A stretch of DNA of 64,000 bases from UKL13-3 sp040387195 (lineage in GTDB: Bacteria; Bacteroidota; Bacteroidia; UKL13-3), in contig JAZKEF010000006.1 in assembly GCA_040387195.1 (NCBI GenBank), positions 1 through 64,000 of the forward strand, read 5' to 3'. Each line of letters opens with the position of its first letter. The stretch's first letter is position 1. Below the pieces are notes generated by a model. That model was not told where the DNA came from. It searched no databases and worked only from the letters and a program-made list of their open reading frames with translations. The position numbers were made by a program, and so were the translations under genes. Of this stretch, positions 51,053 to 63,600 are shown in pieces.

Positions 51053-52357
51053 ATGAGTGATATCAAAAAAGTTATAGTAGGGTTAGATATTGGAACCACT
51101 AAAGTGTGCGCCATTGTAGGAGCTAAAAACGAACATGGAAAAGTTGAAATCCTCGGAATGGGTAAGGCGGATTCATTGGGAGTTATCCGTGGCGAGGTGC
51201 GCAATATCGATAAAACTGTAAAGTCGATCCGTGAGGCTGTTGAAAAAGCCAAACAAAGTATGGCCAACGGTAAAATCCGCATTGAAATTAATTCAGTACA
51301 CGTTGGTATTGCCGGCCAGCATATTAAAAGTTTGCAGCACCGCAACTCCATCGCACGCCCTCAAAACGAAGAAGAAATTACCAAAAATGATGTAGAACGC
51401 CTCATCATGGATACCTATAACCTTGCTTTACCTCCTGGTGATAAAATTATTCATGTGATTCCTCAGGAATATTCAGTGGATGACTTTACAGATGTAACAG
51501 ATCCTGTAGGAATTGCCGGGGTGCGTTTATCCGGAAACTTCCACATTATCACTGGGCACGTTGATGCCATTAAAAATATTTACAAAAGTGTAAACCGTGC
51601 CGGACTTGAAGTTGCGGATTTGATCCTGGAGCCTCTCTCCTCTTCGGATGCGGTGTTAACTCCTGAGGAGATGGAAGCCGGTGTATGTTTGGTGGATGTA
51701 GGTGGTGGAACTACAGACGTTGCTATTTTTAAAAATGGCATGATCCGCCATACTGCTGTTATTCCTTTCGGTGGTAACATCATAACGGATGACATCGTGG
51801 ATGGTTGCCAGGTATTGCGCAACCAGGCTGAACTGTTAAAACTAAAATTCGGTTCGGCTTTGGCTGATGAAAATAAAGAGAACGAAATCGTGTGTATCCC
51901 CGGATTCCATGGCCGTCCTCCGAAAGAAGTTTCCATCAAAAATTTAGCGATGGTGATTCAAGCACGCGTAGAAGAGATTTTCGAATCGGTATTGTACGAA
52001 ATAAAAAGTTCAGGACTAGAGCGCAAGCTGAATGCCGGTATTGTAATCACCGGTGGTGGTTCGCAATTGAAACACCTGGATAAACTGGTAGAGTTTGTTA
52101 CAGGCATTGATACCCGAATTGGATATCCCAACGAACATATTTCCAAAACCATTGTGGAAGAGATTAAAAGCCCGATGTACGCCACAGGTGTAGGTCTGGT
52201 AATAAAAGGCCTGAATGGAGAAGAAGAAGTATCAGTAGAAACAACACACGAAGAAGAAACATCATCACCGATTGATACCCAAAAAAGCGGATTCCTTTCC
52301 AAATGGTTAGAGAAAGGTAAAGCATGGTTAAACGATGATGACATGAAAGATTTTTAA
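51053..52357 (+). CDS. ftsA: Cell division protein FtsA
   Basis: A 434-residue actin-like ATPase tethering FtsZ to the membrane. 'VGLDIGTTKVCAIVG' (phosphate 1), 'NSVHVGIAGQHIKS' in the 1C domain, 'EAGVCLVDVGGGTTDVAIF' (phosphate 2), 'VITGGGSQLK' (adenosine) are present. The C-terminus has an acidic linker and an amphipathic helix (FLSKWLEKGKAWL) for membrane binding. Start ATG at 51053, 11 bp after ftsQ. Confidence 0.97.
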   Translation: MSDIKKVIVGLDIGTTKVCAIVGAKNEHGKVEILGMGKADSLGVIRGEVRNIDKTVKSIREAVEKAKQSMANGKIRIEINSVHVGIAGQHIKSLQHRNSIARPQNEEEITKNDVERLIMDTYNLALPPGDKIIHVIPQEYSVDDFTDVTDPVGIAGVRLSGNFHIITGHVDAIKNIYKSVNRAGLEVADLILEPLSSSDAVLTPEEMEAGVCLVDVGGGTTDVAIFKNGMIRHTAVIPFGGNIITDDIVDGCQVLRNQAELLKLKFGSALADENKENEIVCIPGFHGRPPKEVSIKNLAMVIQARVEEIFESVLYEIKSSGLERKLNAGIVITGGGSQLKHLDKLVEFVTGIDTRIGYPNEHISKTIVEEIKSPMYATGVGLVIKGLNGEEEVSVETTHEEETSSPIDTQKSGFLSKWLEKGKAWLNDDDMKDF

Positions 52358-52361
52358 ATAC

Positions 52362-52396
52362 AGTTCATAACATATAGATTATAGTTCATAGTAAAG
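52362..52396. repeat. Heptad repeat AGnnnAT between ftsA and ftsZ
   Basis: Five consecutive units AGTTCAT, AACATAT, AGATTAT, AGTTCAT, AGTAAAG begin 4 nt after the ftsA stop. A second, weaker set (AATTATT, AACTCTG, AACCAAA) lies at 52413-52433 before ftsZ. Confidence 0.75.
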
Positions 52397-52443
52397 AAGA
52401 CTACGATCAATGAATTATTAACTCTGAACCAAATATTCAAATT

Positions 52444-54078
52444 ATGGAAACAAGATTAAAATTCGACCTGCCTAAAGACAAATCAAGCATTATTAAAGTG
52501 CTGGGTGTAGGTGGCGGAGGTGGAAATGCTGTTAATCACATGTATTCCCAGGGAATTAAAGGAGTAGACTTTGTGATTTGCAATACCGATTTACAGGTAT
52601 TGGAAGCCAGTGCCATTCCAAATAAAATTCAGTTGGGAACAGGATTAACTGCCGGACTCGGAGCCGGATCCAATCCTGAAGTGGGAAAAAAAGCAGCGAT
52701 GGAAGCCATCGAAGATGTAATTGAAGTATTGGGTGTAAACACTAAAATGTTGTTTATTACGGCCGGTATGGGCGGTGGAACCGGAACCGGAGCTGCTCCT
52801 ATTATTGCAAAAACAGCAAAAGAACTGGATATTCTTACCGTAGGTATCGTTACCACTCCTTTTTCTTTTGAAGGAAAAAAACGTAAGAACCATGCCGATG
52901 AAGGTATTGAGCAATTAAAGAAGAGCGTTGATTGTTTGCTCATCATCAGCAATGACAAAATCAAGGAGATGTATGGTAACTTACCGTTACGCCAGGCATT
53001 CAGCCATGCCAATGATATTTTAACAACCGCTGCCAAAGGTATTGCCGAACTGATTACCGATACAGGATACATTAACGTGGATTTTGAAGACGTTAAAACT
53101 GTGATGAGCAATAGTGGTGTTGCCCTGATGGGATCAGCAAGCGCTGATGGTGAAAACAGAGCTATTGATGCGGTGAAAGCAGCTTTGGCATCTCCATTGC
53201 TTAACGACAACCAGATTGTGGGGGCGAAGAATATCTTATTAAACATTTCATCCGGAACACAAGAGGTGCTGATGGATGAGGTGGAGTTGATTTCATCTTA
53301 TATTCAGGATGAAGCGGGCTTAACTGCGGATGTTATTTTCGGAACCTCATTTGATGAAACACTGGGTGATAAAATTGCTGTTACCCTGATTGCCACAGGA
53401 TTTGAAACGCGCGAAAACATTATAGTTCATTCGCATACCGAACAACGCACCAAACATGTATTGTACGAGCAGCCCCGTAAACCGGATATGGTTATTTCCC
53501 ATTTGTTGGATGAACCAAAACCGGAAGTAAAACCTGCTCCAGAACCTGTTGCAGAAGTTCAACCTGAGCCGGTAGCTGAAATTGCTCCCGAGCCGATCGT
53601 ACCGCAGGAAGAAGAAATTCGCTTCGAATTAAAATTTGAAGAAGAAGAACCGGTTGAACAAGAGCCGCAAATCACATTTGAAACGGTGGATGAGGAAATT
53701 AAAAGCCGTGTGCAGGATGCCATAACCAAAGATGAAGAGGAAGAAACTCCTTCGATTACCGCAGATATTCATTTTGAATTGCCGGTTGATGAAGATATGG
53801 ATGAAACACCTACCCTGAATATGGAAGAACAGGAGCTGCGCATCGAACAACATATCCAACGTATCAAGGAATTGAAAAACCTGAATGTTACCATCAATTC
53901 ACCGGGTGGTATCCGTGATCTGGAAAAAGAACCTGCATACAAACGCAGAAACAAAAAACTAACTGATGTGCCACATTCATCCGAAAGTCAGGTATCACGC
54001 TTAACGTTGTTTGAAGATACCGCAAGCAAAACTGGTATCAGAAGCAACAATTCATTTTTACACGACAACGTAGATTAA
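52444..54078 (+). CDS. ftsZ: Cell division GTPase FtsZ
   Basis: A 544-residue tubulin homologue that forms the Z-ring. 'VLGVGGGGGNAVNHMY', the GTP signature 'GMGGGTGTGAAPI', 'SFEGKKRKNHADEGIEQLKKSVD' and the T7 loop 'YINVDFEDVKTVM' lie in the conserved N-terminal 320 residues. The C-terminal about 220 residues form a long acidic Glu/Pro linker (EPVAEVQPEPVAEIAPEP) ending in a Bacteroidota-type tail (SNNSFLHDNVD). It is the last gene of the dcw cluster, followed by a terminator. Confidence 0.98.
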   Translation: METRLKFDLPKDKSSIIKVLGVGGGGGNAVNHMYSQGIKGVDFVICNTDLQVLEASAIPNKIQLGTGLTAGLGAGSNPEVGKKAAMEAIEDVIEVLGVNTKMLFITAGMGGGTGTGAAPIIAKTAKELDILTVGIVTTPFSFEGKKRKNHADEGIEQLKKSVDCLLIISNDKIKEMYGNLPLRQAFSHANDILTTAAKGIAELITDTGYINVDFEDVKTVMSNSGVALMGSASADGENRAIDAVKAALASPLLNDNQIVGAKNILLNISSGTQEVLMDEVELISSYIQDEAGLTADVIFGTSFDETLGDKIAVTLIATGFETRENIIVHSHTEQRTKHVLYEQPRKPDMVISHLLDEPKPEVKPAPEPVAEVQPEPVAEIAPEPIVPQEEEIRFELKFEEEEPVEQEPQITFETVDEEIKSRVQDAITKDEEEETPSITADIHFELPVDEDMDETPTLNMEEQELRIEQHIQRIKELKNLNVTINSPGGIRDLEKEPAYKRRNKKLTDVPHSSESQVSRLTLFEDTASKTGIRSNNSFLHDNVD

Positions 54079-54100
54079 TACAAACCAAACATTCAATACA

Positions 54101-54127
54101 AAAGAGGAGTAACGCTCCTCTTTTTTT
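54101..54127 (+). terminator. Rho-independent terminator of the dcw cluster
   Basis: Stem AAAGAGGAG / CTCCTCTTT around a TAACG loop, followed by Ts, 23 nt after the ftsZ stop. Confidence 0.9.
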
Positions 54128-54553
54128 ATGCCCTTTGATCTAACGATTAGTGGCCATTGACAAATCCTTGAGTATTAACCGCAACGTGTATAGCTAAAGA
54201 ATACAGCCTTTCGCAGCATAATCTGTATAGTCGCTACGTTAAATCAAATTGTTGTAACCACTGGGACTAGCTTACCTCCTCCATGTGTACTCATCTTAAA
54301 AATTAGATGAATCCAACATTTCGTAAAAGACCTATCCAACAAAAAAGAGCCTATCCGGTTGGAAAGGCTCTCTCTCTAATGAAATGAATGTTCATAATTT
54401 CATCCCTTGCAGAATGACGTGGTCCTTAAATGGGTGTTTTTTCAATAATGGCACCGAAGTGTTCATTCGAAATAAACTCAATCCACATATATTCCTTGTA
54501 GCGATATTACTACATGCCACTTAAATGTTGCCTAACTATCAATGTTTTTACAA
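54128..54553. other. Intergenic region without recognised gene
   Basis: About 425 bp between the dcw terminator and the terminator of the giant surface protein. I find no ORF of note, no tRNA and no known ncRNA. The only structure is the terminator-like hairpin at 54341-54371 on the minus strand. Confidence 0.5.
54341..54371 (-). terminator. Second minus-strand terminator-like hairpin
   Basis: The stem AGAGCCT-a-TCC / GGA-a-AGGCTCT with a GGTT loop is followed on the minus strand by six Ts. It lies about 185 bp beyond the main terminator of the giant gene, so it is either a backup terminator or the end of a small RNA. Confidence 0.6.
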
Positions 54554-54588
54554 CAAAAAGCCGCTCCCGAATCCGGAAGCGGCTTTTT
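54554..54588. terminator. Strong bidirectional terminator
   Basis: An 11-bp stem AAAAAGCCGCT / AGCGGCTTTTT with further CCG/CGG pairing, flanked by A- and T-runs, 22 bp past the stop of the giant gene. Confidence 0.92.
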
Positions 54589-54610
54589 TGACTAAATTAT
54601 TCTTGACTGG

Positions 54611-57600
54611 TTAGTTCTTAACCAACTTCATCACGCGTGTTTCACCATTCAAGGTCACCTTCATAAAGTAAACACCCGAATGCAATTGATCTACATTGGT
54701 TACCGGAATAGTATTGAATCCTTCAATAACATCCTTCACCTGGCTGCTTACCATTTTACCTTGCAGATCGAATAACTGGACCGTTGTTTCACCATTATTT
54801 GTTGCAGTAAATGATACGCTGTAGTCTGTGAGGAATGGATTAGGATATACTGACAAACCGTTTGTTTCTTCTGCATTGATGCTTACCATCACTGTTTGTG
54901 AATAGGTGCTGTTTCCGTCAAAATCAATTTGTTTCAAGCGGTAGTACAATACATCTGCATTTTCTTTTGCAAACGCTTCTTTATCCATCAAGTTGTAGGT
55001 AGCTGCTGTATTGCTATTACCCGCACCTTCCACAAATCCAACAAATCCAAATCTTTTACCATCGATTGAGCGCTCTACTTCAAAGCCCTTGTTGTTTTCT
55101 TCTGATGCTGTGGTCCATGAAACCAGTACATTCTTTGATTCTTCAACCGAAGCGGTGAAAGTAGTAAGCTTAACCGGTAATGGATTGTTTGTTACATCTG
55201 TTCCGGTAAATATTCCCACAGCATTTACACTTGCCGTGTTCATGAATCCGGTAACATTGTTTGCAACAGTTGGGATATATCTTGTCCAGTTGGTAGTAGT
55301 ACCCAGGTAACGGGCAATACCCAGATTAGCCGGACTGCTCACAGTACCTAGTACTGCCGAATCCTGCATCAGGGTTAATGCATAAGTATAACCTGTTCCG
55401 CCTGTTTGTGCAACCGCCCAGTAGGCTCTCATAAAGGTACTTCCTGCAAATGTATTTGTAGGATTTACACCCGAGTAATAGGTTACATCCATAGAGGTTG
55501 GAAGCGTTCCCGCTGCTCCCCATACTGCTTTTGCAACCATACGGCTTCCGAAGAAGTATTGTGTACTGTCGTTTGCTGCAGGCACTTTATCTGCGTATGC
55601 AACGGGAGGAACCGATGTAGGCGTGAATTCGACCGACCCGATATCAACCGGTCCTGTAGTAATTGTACCTGAACGAATTCCCGTAGTAGTATTAAAGTCG
55701 CCTGTCTGGCCAATGATACGAATACCTTTTCCGTTTACATACCATGCAGCCGGAGAAGTGGTAACAATTCCTAAGTTTCCGACAGCTGTATCAATAAACA
55801 ACATTTCAGGAGCAACTGCAGCTATTTTTTCTGCCCAGTTGGTATTGTAGGTTGTGGTATAGAATGTACCCAAACCTGACCATCCGTTTGCAAACGTTGC
55901 AGGTAACTCTGCCAACACTGCTGTATCGGCTGTAAACATCATGTTATACTGAATATTTACACCACTGATACCTGCTGCACTGGCCGAACCTAAAGCGTAA
56001 TGTCTACCTGTACCACCTGATCTCTTATTATAGATTAAGTTGTTTCTGGTGAACGTAGTTCCGGATGATGCACGGTTAATTCCATATGAATTGTTTGCAC
56101 CGGAAGCCACTGTTCCGTTGATAAAGATTGAGTTTCCTGAGTAGGTATTTGTACCCGTTGTGGTTTCATTGATACCATATACCAACGTTTGTCCAACTGT
56201 ATTGTTACCGATACTGATCTGGTTGTTTGCATATATGTTACCGGTACCTGCCTGGATCCAGAAACCATATGCTGATGGTGCAGCGGCTCCGGTTCCGGTT
56301 CCACCCAATGCTCCGATATTGTATATTCTGTTTCTGGTAAAGTTGGAATTAGTAACAGCCGACTGCACGTGGATACCTGCTGAAGGGTAGTTAGCCGCTC
56401 CGGTATTGGTAGTATACAAATTGTAAATAATATTCGAATCAATGATACTCGCATTGGTAGCTGCACTCATCAGGATACCCCATACGGAGAAAGTGGTAGT
56501 GGTACTTCCGGTTCCATTGTGGTAGATATCGCGGATAATATTCCGTTTGATGGTTAAAGACGGAGGTGTTCCAGTAACAGTAATTCCGCATGTCCTGTCA
56601 CCGCCAGCTTTGATATACCTTGCGTTACCGATCACATTGTCCTGAATCAAAATTACATTGCCACCAGCCACTTGTATAAAACCATTATCATAACCATTCT
56701 GGATCGTATCATGCAGGTTAAATCCTCCTCCTATAATATTCTGGATCACATTAATGTTTCCACTGTTCAAATAGATTGCAAAAACTCCCGCAGATCCCAG
56801 TGTTGATATATTGGTAAAATAATTACTATCAATAATTGATGTAGTAACGGTTCCGGCTGTGATATCAACCCCTCTGAAGTATCCGGTAGTCGAAGTCATT
56901 GAAAGACCACTTCTATCAGGAGCACCACCACCAATACTGTTGCGGGTTACCCTATGGCCATTACCCGAACCTCCGATAAGAATACCGGTAATATTACCAA
57001 CATAATTGCCGGATGGCTGGTAGATTCTATTATTACCAATCATATGGTTACTGCCTGCATTAACCTGAATGTAGGTCATAATTCCACCACCCCCTGCTCT
57101 GCTATATATGGTATTACCATCAGCTGAAACAGTTGCCGATCCAATGATGAAATTATCTCCAGAAGCTGCTATATTAATTGCAAAACCTGAAAAATCAGCG
57201 ATTGTATTTCCACCCGGTCTGGCAGTTATTCCACCTATAATCATATTGGTATTAGATGCGCTTGAAGAATAAATTCCATTAGACGGACGATTCATCGAAT
57301 CCAATCCTACACCTTTAATGATATTATTGGCGATAACGATATTATTATTTGCTCCGGCACCTAACAATACGGTACCACTTGAAGGGTTTGAGCTATTGCC
57401 CTCGAGGATACAGTTTACCAATGTATCATTGGTACATCCGTTGTAAAACTGTACCACAGGACCTACAGTTGCTGATGGTGCTGTTCCGATCGAATCAATC
57501 AATTTCAGGTTACGTGAAAGACCTCCATCAATTACCACTTTAGTTACACCATTAAAGCGTAACATCGAAGTAGTTGAATTACCCCATAATGTACGAGGTG

Positions 57601-60600
57601 TTGCATCCGGTTGGATGGTTAATTTGAATCCACCTAATCCATCATTTCTCAGTTCATTTAAACCTGTTTCGTTAATATCTGCGGTAATGGTTACTGTTGT
57701 ATTTGCCGATAATGCCGCATTGTTAATAGCGTTAAACAATCCACCAACACCTGTTAAACTTGGGTAATCAGCCGGGATATTTAAGGTGGCAGGCAAAGCC
57801 GCAACCACTAAGAAACTATCTGCACTTAACGGAGCTGTTGTTTGAGCAGCTACAGTTGAATGGATAGGATCAATAGCTGAATAATTGCTGTACCAGATAT
57901 TAGCAGAGGTAGCTGCATCAGCCGCTACGAAGTAATATTTAATTCTATCGTTTACAATTGGTGTACCACCGATTGCTGTCCAGTTAAAGTTGTATACAAA
58001 TGTTACATTATTACCTGTTCCGGTAAATGAAGTAGGCGCTACACTTGCCCAGGTACTTGCAGTAGTTGAGTTTCTGTACCATAATTTAGGAGCAGTAGCT
58101 CCTGAGGTTGGCACACCTGTTCCGATATCAGTAACCACAACTGCATTCACAGCAGTGTTTGCCGGAGCACGGTTACCCAATGGTGCAATGGTAAAAACAG
58201 GATTGTATATATCGGTTGCTGCTGTTAACGCACTTAATCCGATATCATAACTTCCAATAGCAGGAGTTGCTGAACGTGTATTTCCACCTTGATCACTTGT
58301 AATATAAGCTAATGGAATTGCAGCTGTAGCAGCAGGAGTTGTTGCGGTAAGCGTAAAGTTAATAGTTGCAGCTCCATTGGTGATACCTGCGTTGAATGCA
58401 GGATTACCAACAGCAGAGCGTTGATCGAATGGTTTAATTTGTGCTCTCCATTGTTGCATAGCAGTCATTCTGTTAAAACCATTTCTCCATAAAACACCAC
58501 CTGTTCCATTTGCACGGTACAAGTTAGCATCACTGCGCATTCCTGTTGTGTTGTTTACATACATTGCATAATGCTCACCCAATCCGGAAGCATTTGAACG
58601 TGCATTCATAAAAATGTTATTCATTACCGTATCAATTGCAGCCGAACCTGTTTTATAAAATGCAGCGGTCAATGATGTAGTATCTGTTGTGGCAGGGTTA
58701 CCTGTTACATACACTGTATTATAGATAACGGCTGTGTTGGTGGTATTTTGTTTCCAGATACCATACATAGTGGCATTCGCATTATTGGTACTTCCATCCA
58801 CATTAACACCCAAGCGTACAAAATTGTTAAACAACTGAACGGTTGATGATGCACTACCTAAGTTAATTCCATTTTGCAGGGTAAATTTATTTGTACTTCC
58901 TGTTTCCAATGAGTGTACAACATTTCTGTCAACTCTGCTGATTCCACCTGTATTGGTTGAGTTATAAAACACTCCCATTACCACATTGGCAACCGGACCA
59001 TTATACGTTGAACGCAATGAGTGAACCGTGTTATTTGAAATAAACTGTGCTCCTGCACCTGATGTACTATTTATAATTCCAACAAGAGAAGAGTTATCAC
59101 CCAGGATATTGTTTGGGGCATCCAGTCTAAAGTTACGTATACTGTTTCCCGTAACGGTAGTAGAAATGCTCGATGCTCCTGTAATATGGATACCTCTTAT
59201 TGAGCTATTCGTTGAAAATGCCTGATTGAAAACGCTCAAATTACTAATGGTGTTATTTGTTACAGATACTGCAGCTCCTGTTGCTCCTGAAATGAACATT
59301 CCCAATATACCGGTAGCTCCTAAAGAAGATGTCGAACCCTGAATACTATTAGCAAGTGTAGTGCTTCCAACAGTATTGCCAGAAACAGTAACCGGTGCTG
59401 TAAAGGCTGCTGAAACTTCAATACCACGGAACGTGATTGCTCCACCATTTGCCTGAGCTCCTTGGACCATCAGGTCAATTCCTCCTACAATATTGTTTTG
59501 CATATTTCCACCACCTACAGCGGTGAAATGAAATCCTCTTGCCACTGCAGTAGTTGTTGTACTTCTGTAGAAAATTTTGATTGATCCGTTTGCTGTAGCT
59601 GAACCAACAACATTTGGTGTTGTATTTCCAATACTGTAAACACCTGTTTGCAATGCACCGATTCCTGTGAAATTATCTGTACCGTTGGTATACAATGTTA
59701 TGTCCGAAATAATATTTCCCTGAACATTGGTTGTTCCACCTGGGCCTGCGTTTGAGAAATCCAATGGTCTGATCAAATGAGCTAAGTTTGAAATACTATC
59801 ACCAATGATAAACACTGATCCCGGAATACCCGGAATATTTCCTCCTACCCTGTTATTATTCACGGTAAATGTTGCATTCGTAGCAGAGTTCAGTAATTGA
59901 ATTGCCCTGAAATTGGTTGCCGTAGTCATTGCAGGCGTAGAATAACTGTTACGGATAGATGTCTGATAAAAGTTATTCGATGAAATTGTCCAATTTGAAG
60001 AACCTGCTCCTGCTACAATTGCCGTAGTTGAGATTCCGTTTACAAAGAAGTCGAAAATATTGTTATTGGTGATGCTTACATTTTTATTATCAGCAGGTGA
60101 TCCTGTTCCTGATCCGAAAATACAGATTGCGGTATTTGACAATCCATTGATTGTACAGTTATTGATTGCAATATTGTTATTTCCTCCTGTTCCGTTTGTT
60201 GTACTGATTACAATCAAACCACTCGCAGTGGATGTATTTTGTCCTGCAACTGTAATATAACGTAATGTATCATTTTGAGCCTCGTTAATGAATCGGAATG
60301 TTGGGAACGCTCCGATTGTTTGCTGTGTAAATGATAAGTAACGGTTTGTTCCGGTTCCACCTGGTCTACCATCAATGGTAATATTTTTACCTCCGTTGAA
60401 ATCAATTAAGGATGTACTTGTAAAAATTGATCCTGAAAAATTGATTGTACTTGAAACGGCTGATGAAGGACGTATGGTTATAGAATTAGTTGAGGTTGTT
60501 GGTAAAGTTGCTCTGAATACAATAGGATATGTTTCTACAGACGAACTGTATGTTGATTGGAATTCCAATACTACAGGACCTGTTAATGAAACACTTTCGT

Positions 60601-63600
60601 TAATGGCAGCAACTGCTGCCGTTAAACTCTTGTATATTCCTGTTGGTCCAACCGCAAATGTACCACCCGTGAATGATCCGGTTGCCGAACCATTTCCTAA
60701 AACCAGGAAGGTACTGTCACCTGCAGTACCGAAAGCAGGTATGGTAAGGGAACTCAAAATATTCACATTGGCAGAATCCAGCTGACCACCAATTGAGTTA
60801 AATGCACCGGTTGTAACTGCAGTGGTTAATCCGATTTTCTTTGAGGTTCCTCCTAAGGTAGCTGCAGTAGATTCAAAGATCCGGATGTTTCCAACTGATG
60901 ATAATGTACCTCCGCTAACCGGAGCAAATGCCCAGTAGCGTGTATTTGTCAAAGCAGTTAAGCCGGTACCTACAGATCCGCCAGTTGGTAAACTTCTAGC
61001 GATAGCTGTTAACGTCACACTCGATCCTGTAACAACGGGATTGATCACATCAATCTCCAAATTTGCAACAGTTCCGATTCCTAAAGGAAATGCAAAATTT
61101 CCAACGGCTCCAACACCAATTGTTCTGGTTAATGGACCATCAATATATCCTGTACTGATTCTGGCAACATTCGTAGCCAATGTTCCGGCAACCGTTAACA
61201 TATTAACAGCTGTTGTTGTCATTCTTCCTGTGCTGGTAATATAGAGTGTGTTTGCTGAAGTGGCGGCAGTTAACACTACAACTGTCGTTTGGTTTAACAC
61301 TAAAGAATCTACTCCTGAAGTCGGGAAATTATCTCCAGTTGCCACAGCTGAACCTCCGATAACGATATCCAATCCCGGAGTGTATGTTCTACCTCCTGTG
61401 TTTTGAATATTTCCTACTGCTCCGGATGTCTGCAATACTCCGGCAGCAGCGGTGCTGTTCAGCAATAATCTTGATGTTGCTCCGGCAGTAAACGGACCTG
61501 CGCCAGTAATGGCTAATGTTCCAAAATTTCCAATTCCATTTATAGTTGCGGAATTTGTTCCTATGATTAAGTTGGTTGAAAGAGTAAGGTTGTTAAATAC
61601 CGTTGCTTGAGTTAACGTAGTACCACCGGTACTGTTGGCCGTAACCGTTCCTCCTGTAAGTGTAAGTGGTAATCCGTCTCCGGTTACCTGACCTGTTGCG
61701 CCATTATATGTATAGTTTCCGGTGGCATTGTAACCACGGGTACCTGTCTGTACAGACCCTGTTGCTCCGGAAGTTGTAATACCAAGTAAATTGGCTGTTA
61801 CAATAGTTGCGTTTGCACCCATCGTAAATGTTCCGACTCCGAATACATTTTGGGTTGTACCAAAGGTTCCAACACCATTTAAGGTTAGGGTATTTGAACT
61901 AACATCTATGGTATCATTTACAGTTAAATTGTTAACGTTGATGTTTGTTCCCAAGATATAGTTACCACCTGCAATCGCATTAAAGGTAACGTTCAGATTA
62001 GCTGCTGCAGCAATATTTAATTCATTACCAGTGGTAATAGATGCTATCGGAGTTGGAGTATTATATGTAAATATTGCATTACCTGGGAAAATACCCGCTA
62101 AACCCGAAACCACGGATGATGAAATAGTTCCACCATTACTGGTCATCGCAAAAGTTGGACTAAAAGTTGCGTTACCTAAAGTAACACTTCCTGTTCCGCT
62201 CACCACACCATTGGTTAAGTTTAATGCAGCACCAATTGTTGTATTTGTATTGAGAACTACACCGGTAAGGTTATTAACCGTTAAAGTTGGTATCAGACCA
62301 AAAGTTCCTGCTCCACTCACTGTTTGAGGGGTAATTCCGTTTAACAATAAAATACCACCCGGCATCGACATGTTAAAGGCTCCAGCATTCGTGATGTTTC
62401 CGCGTACAGTCAATTGTCTTCCTGTAGTTCCAAAGAACCCGTTAAACGAAGCTCCGGTTCCAATCACTAAATCCGTACTATCTACCAATGTATTGTTAAG
62501 GAAAAGTGTTGAACCATTATTTAGTTGTACTTTACCTGCTGTAGCTGCAATATCCACCGTTAATGTTGCACCTGTAGCCACTATAACTGTATCGAATACA
62601 GAAGGCAGAGCCCCGCCTACCCATGTAGCAGGTGCACTCCACAATCCGCCTGTTGCTGTTGTACTAACCGCTGTCGGAACTGCAGTAGCCTGTGATCCTG
62701 TCAGCGGTGCTGTCGTATTATACAAAGGACCTGTTATACAGTCTGCGAGAGCATAGATATAAAAATCATAATTTGTAGATGGAAATAATCCCGTTAAAGT
62801 AAGGTTTATTCCATTACTTGCTCCAACAACTGTTCCCAATCCCAGGGCTTGTCCGACATTATAATATGTTGCATTTACCGGGGCAGTTACTGCCGCTCCA
62901 CTTGGATATCTTACAGTTAGATACCTGGTTGGTTGAGGTGAAGCATGTGTAAATGATAAAGACATTTGTGTAGTTCCTACAGCCGAAAACGATAATGCCG
63001 TTGGCTGAGCGGACGGAGCAACTGTACATGGAGGTGGCGGAACGAAACGATAAACCAGACCTGTTGCCGGTTTAGTAGTAAGATCATTTTTTGAAGTTGC
63101 TGTTGAAGTAACATGCGTTGTTACATCCTGAATGGAAATATAATTATTCACTGCAGCACCTGTTATACCTATTGATCCTCCACCTGTTGTTCCGGGGTTA
63201 TAGGCAATACCTTCCTGACGGTAAATAAATTCAATCTCATTGCTGGTTTCATATAATTTTACCTGAAATGACATTACTGCTCCTGCAGCCTGATAGTTCC
63301 ATTTCATATTTAACCACTCGGCAGTAAAAATCCTGCTTCCGGCTGTACCTGTAACCTGATACGTAACGCCTACTGAACAAAGTAAATCATCCCAAAGAGG
63401 TGCACATGCAGGACGTTGGGTGGCTGTTGCTGTTGCCAGGTTATTCGTTGCACTTTGTGTTCCAGCAGTTCCGAATACAAGTTGTCCGTTAGATGATACC
63501 CTGCAATCGTTATAGGTTACACCTTCAAATACAAATGGAAACGTAAGTGGAATAGTCGTACTCATTGCATCATCGGCTGCTAACGCAACTGAAGAACTTG

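Noticed and set aside
54128..54553. tRNA or tmRNA in the largest gene-free gap
   Set aside because: No cloverleaf, CCA end or tag-peptide frame could be found by eye.
60375..62756. Several 100-136-codon plus-strand frames opposite the giant gene
   Set aside because: They are by-products of low-complexity Thr/Ala/Val coding on the minus strand.
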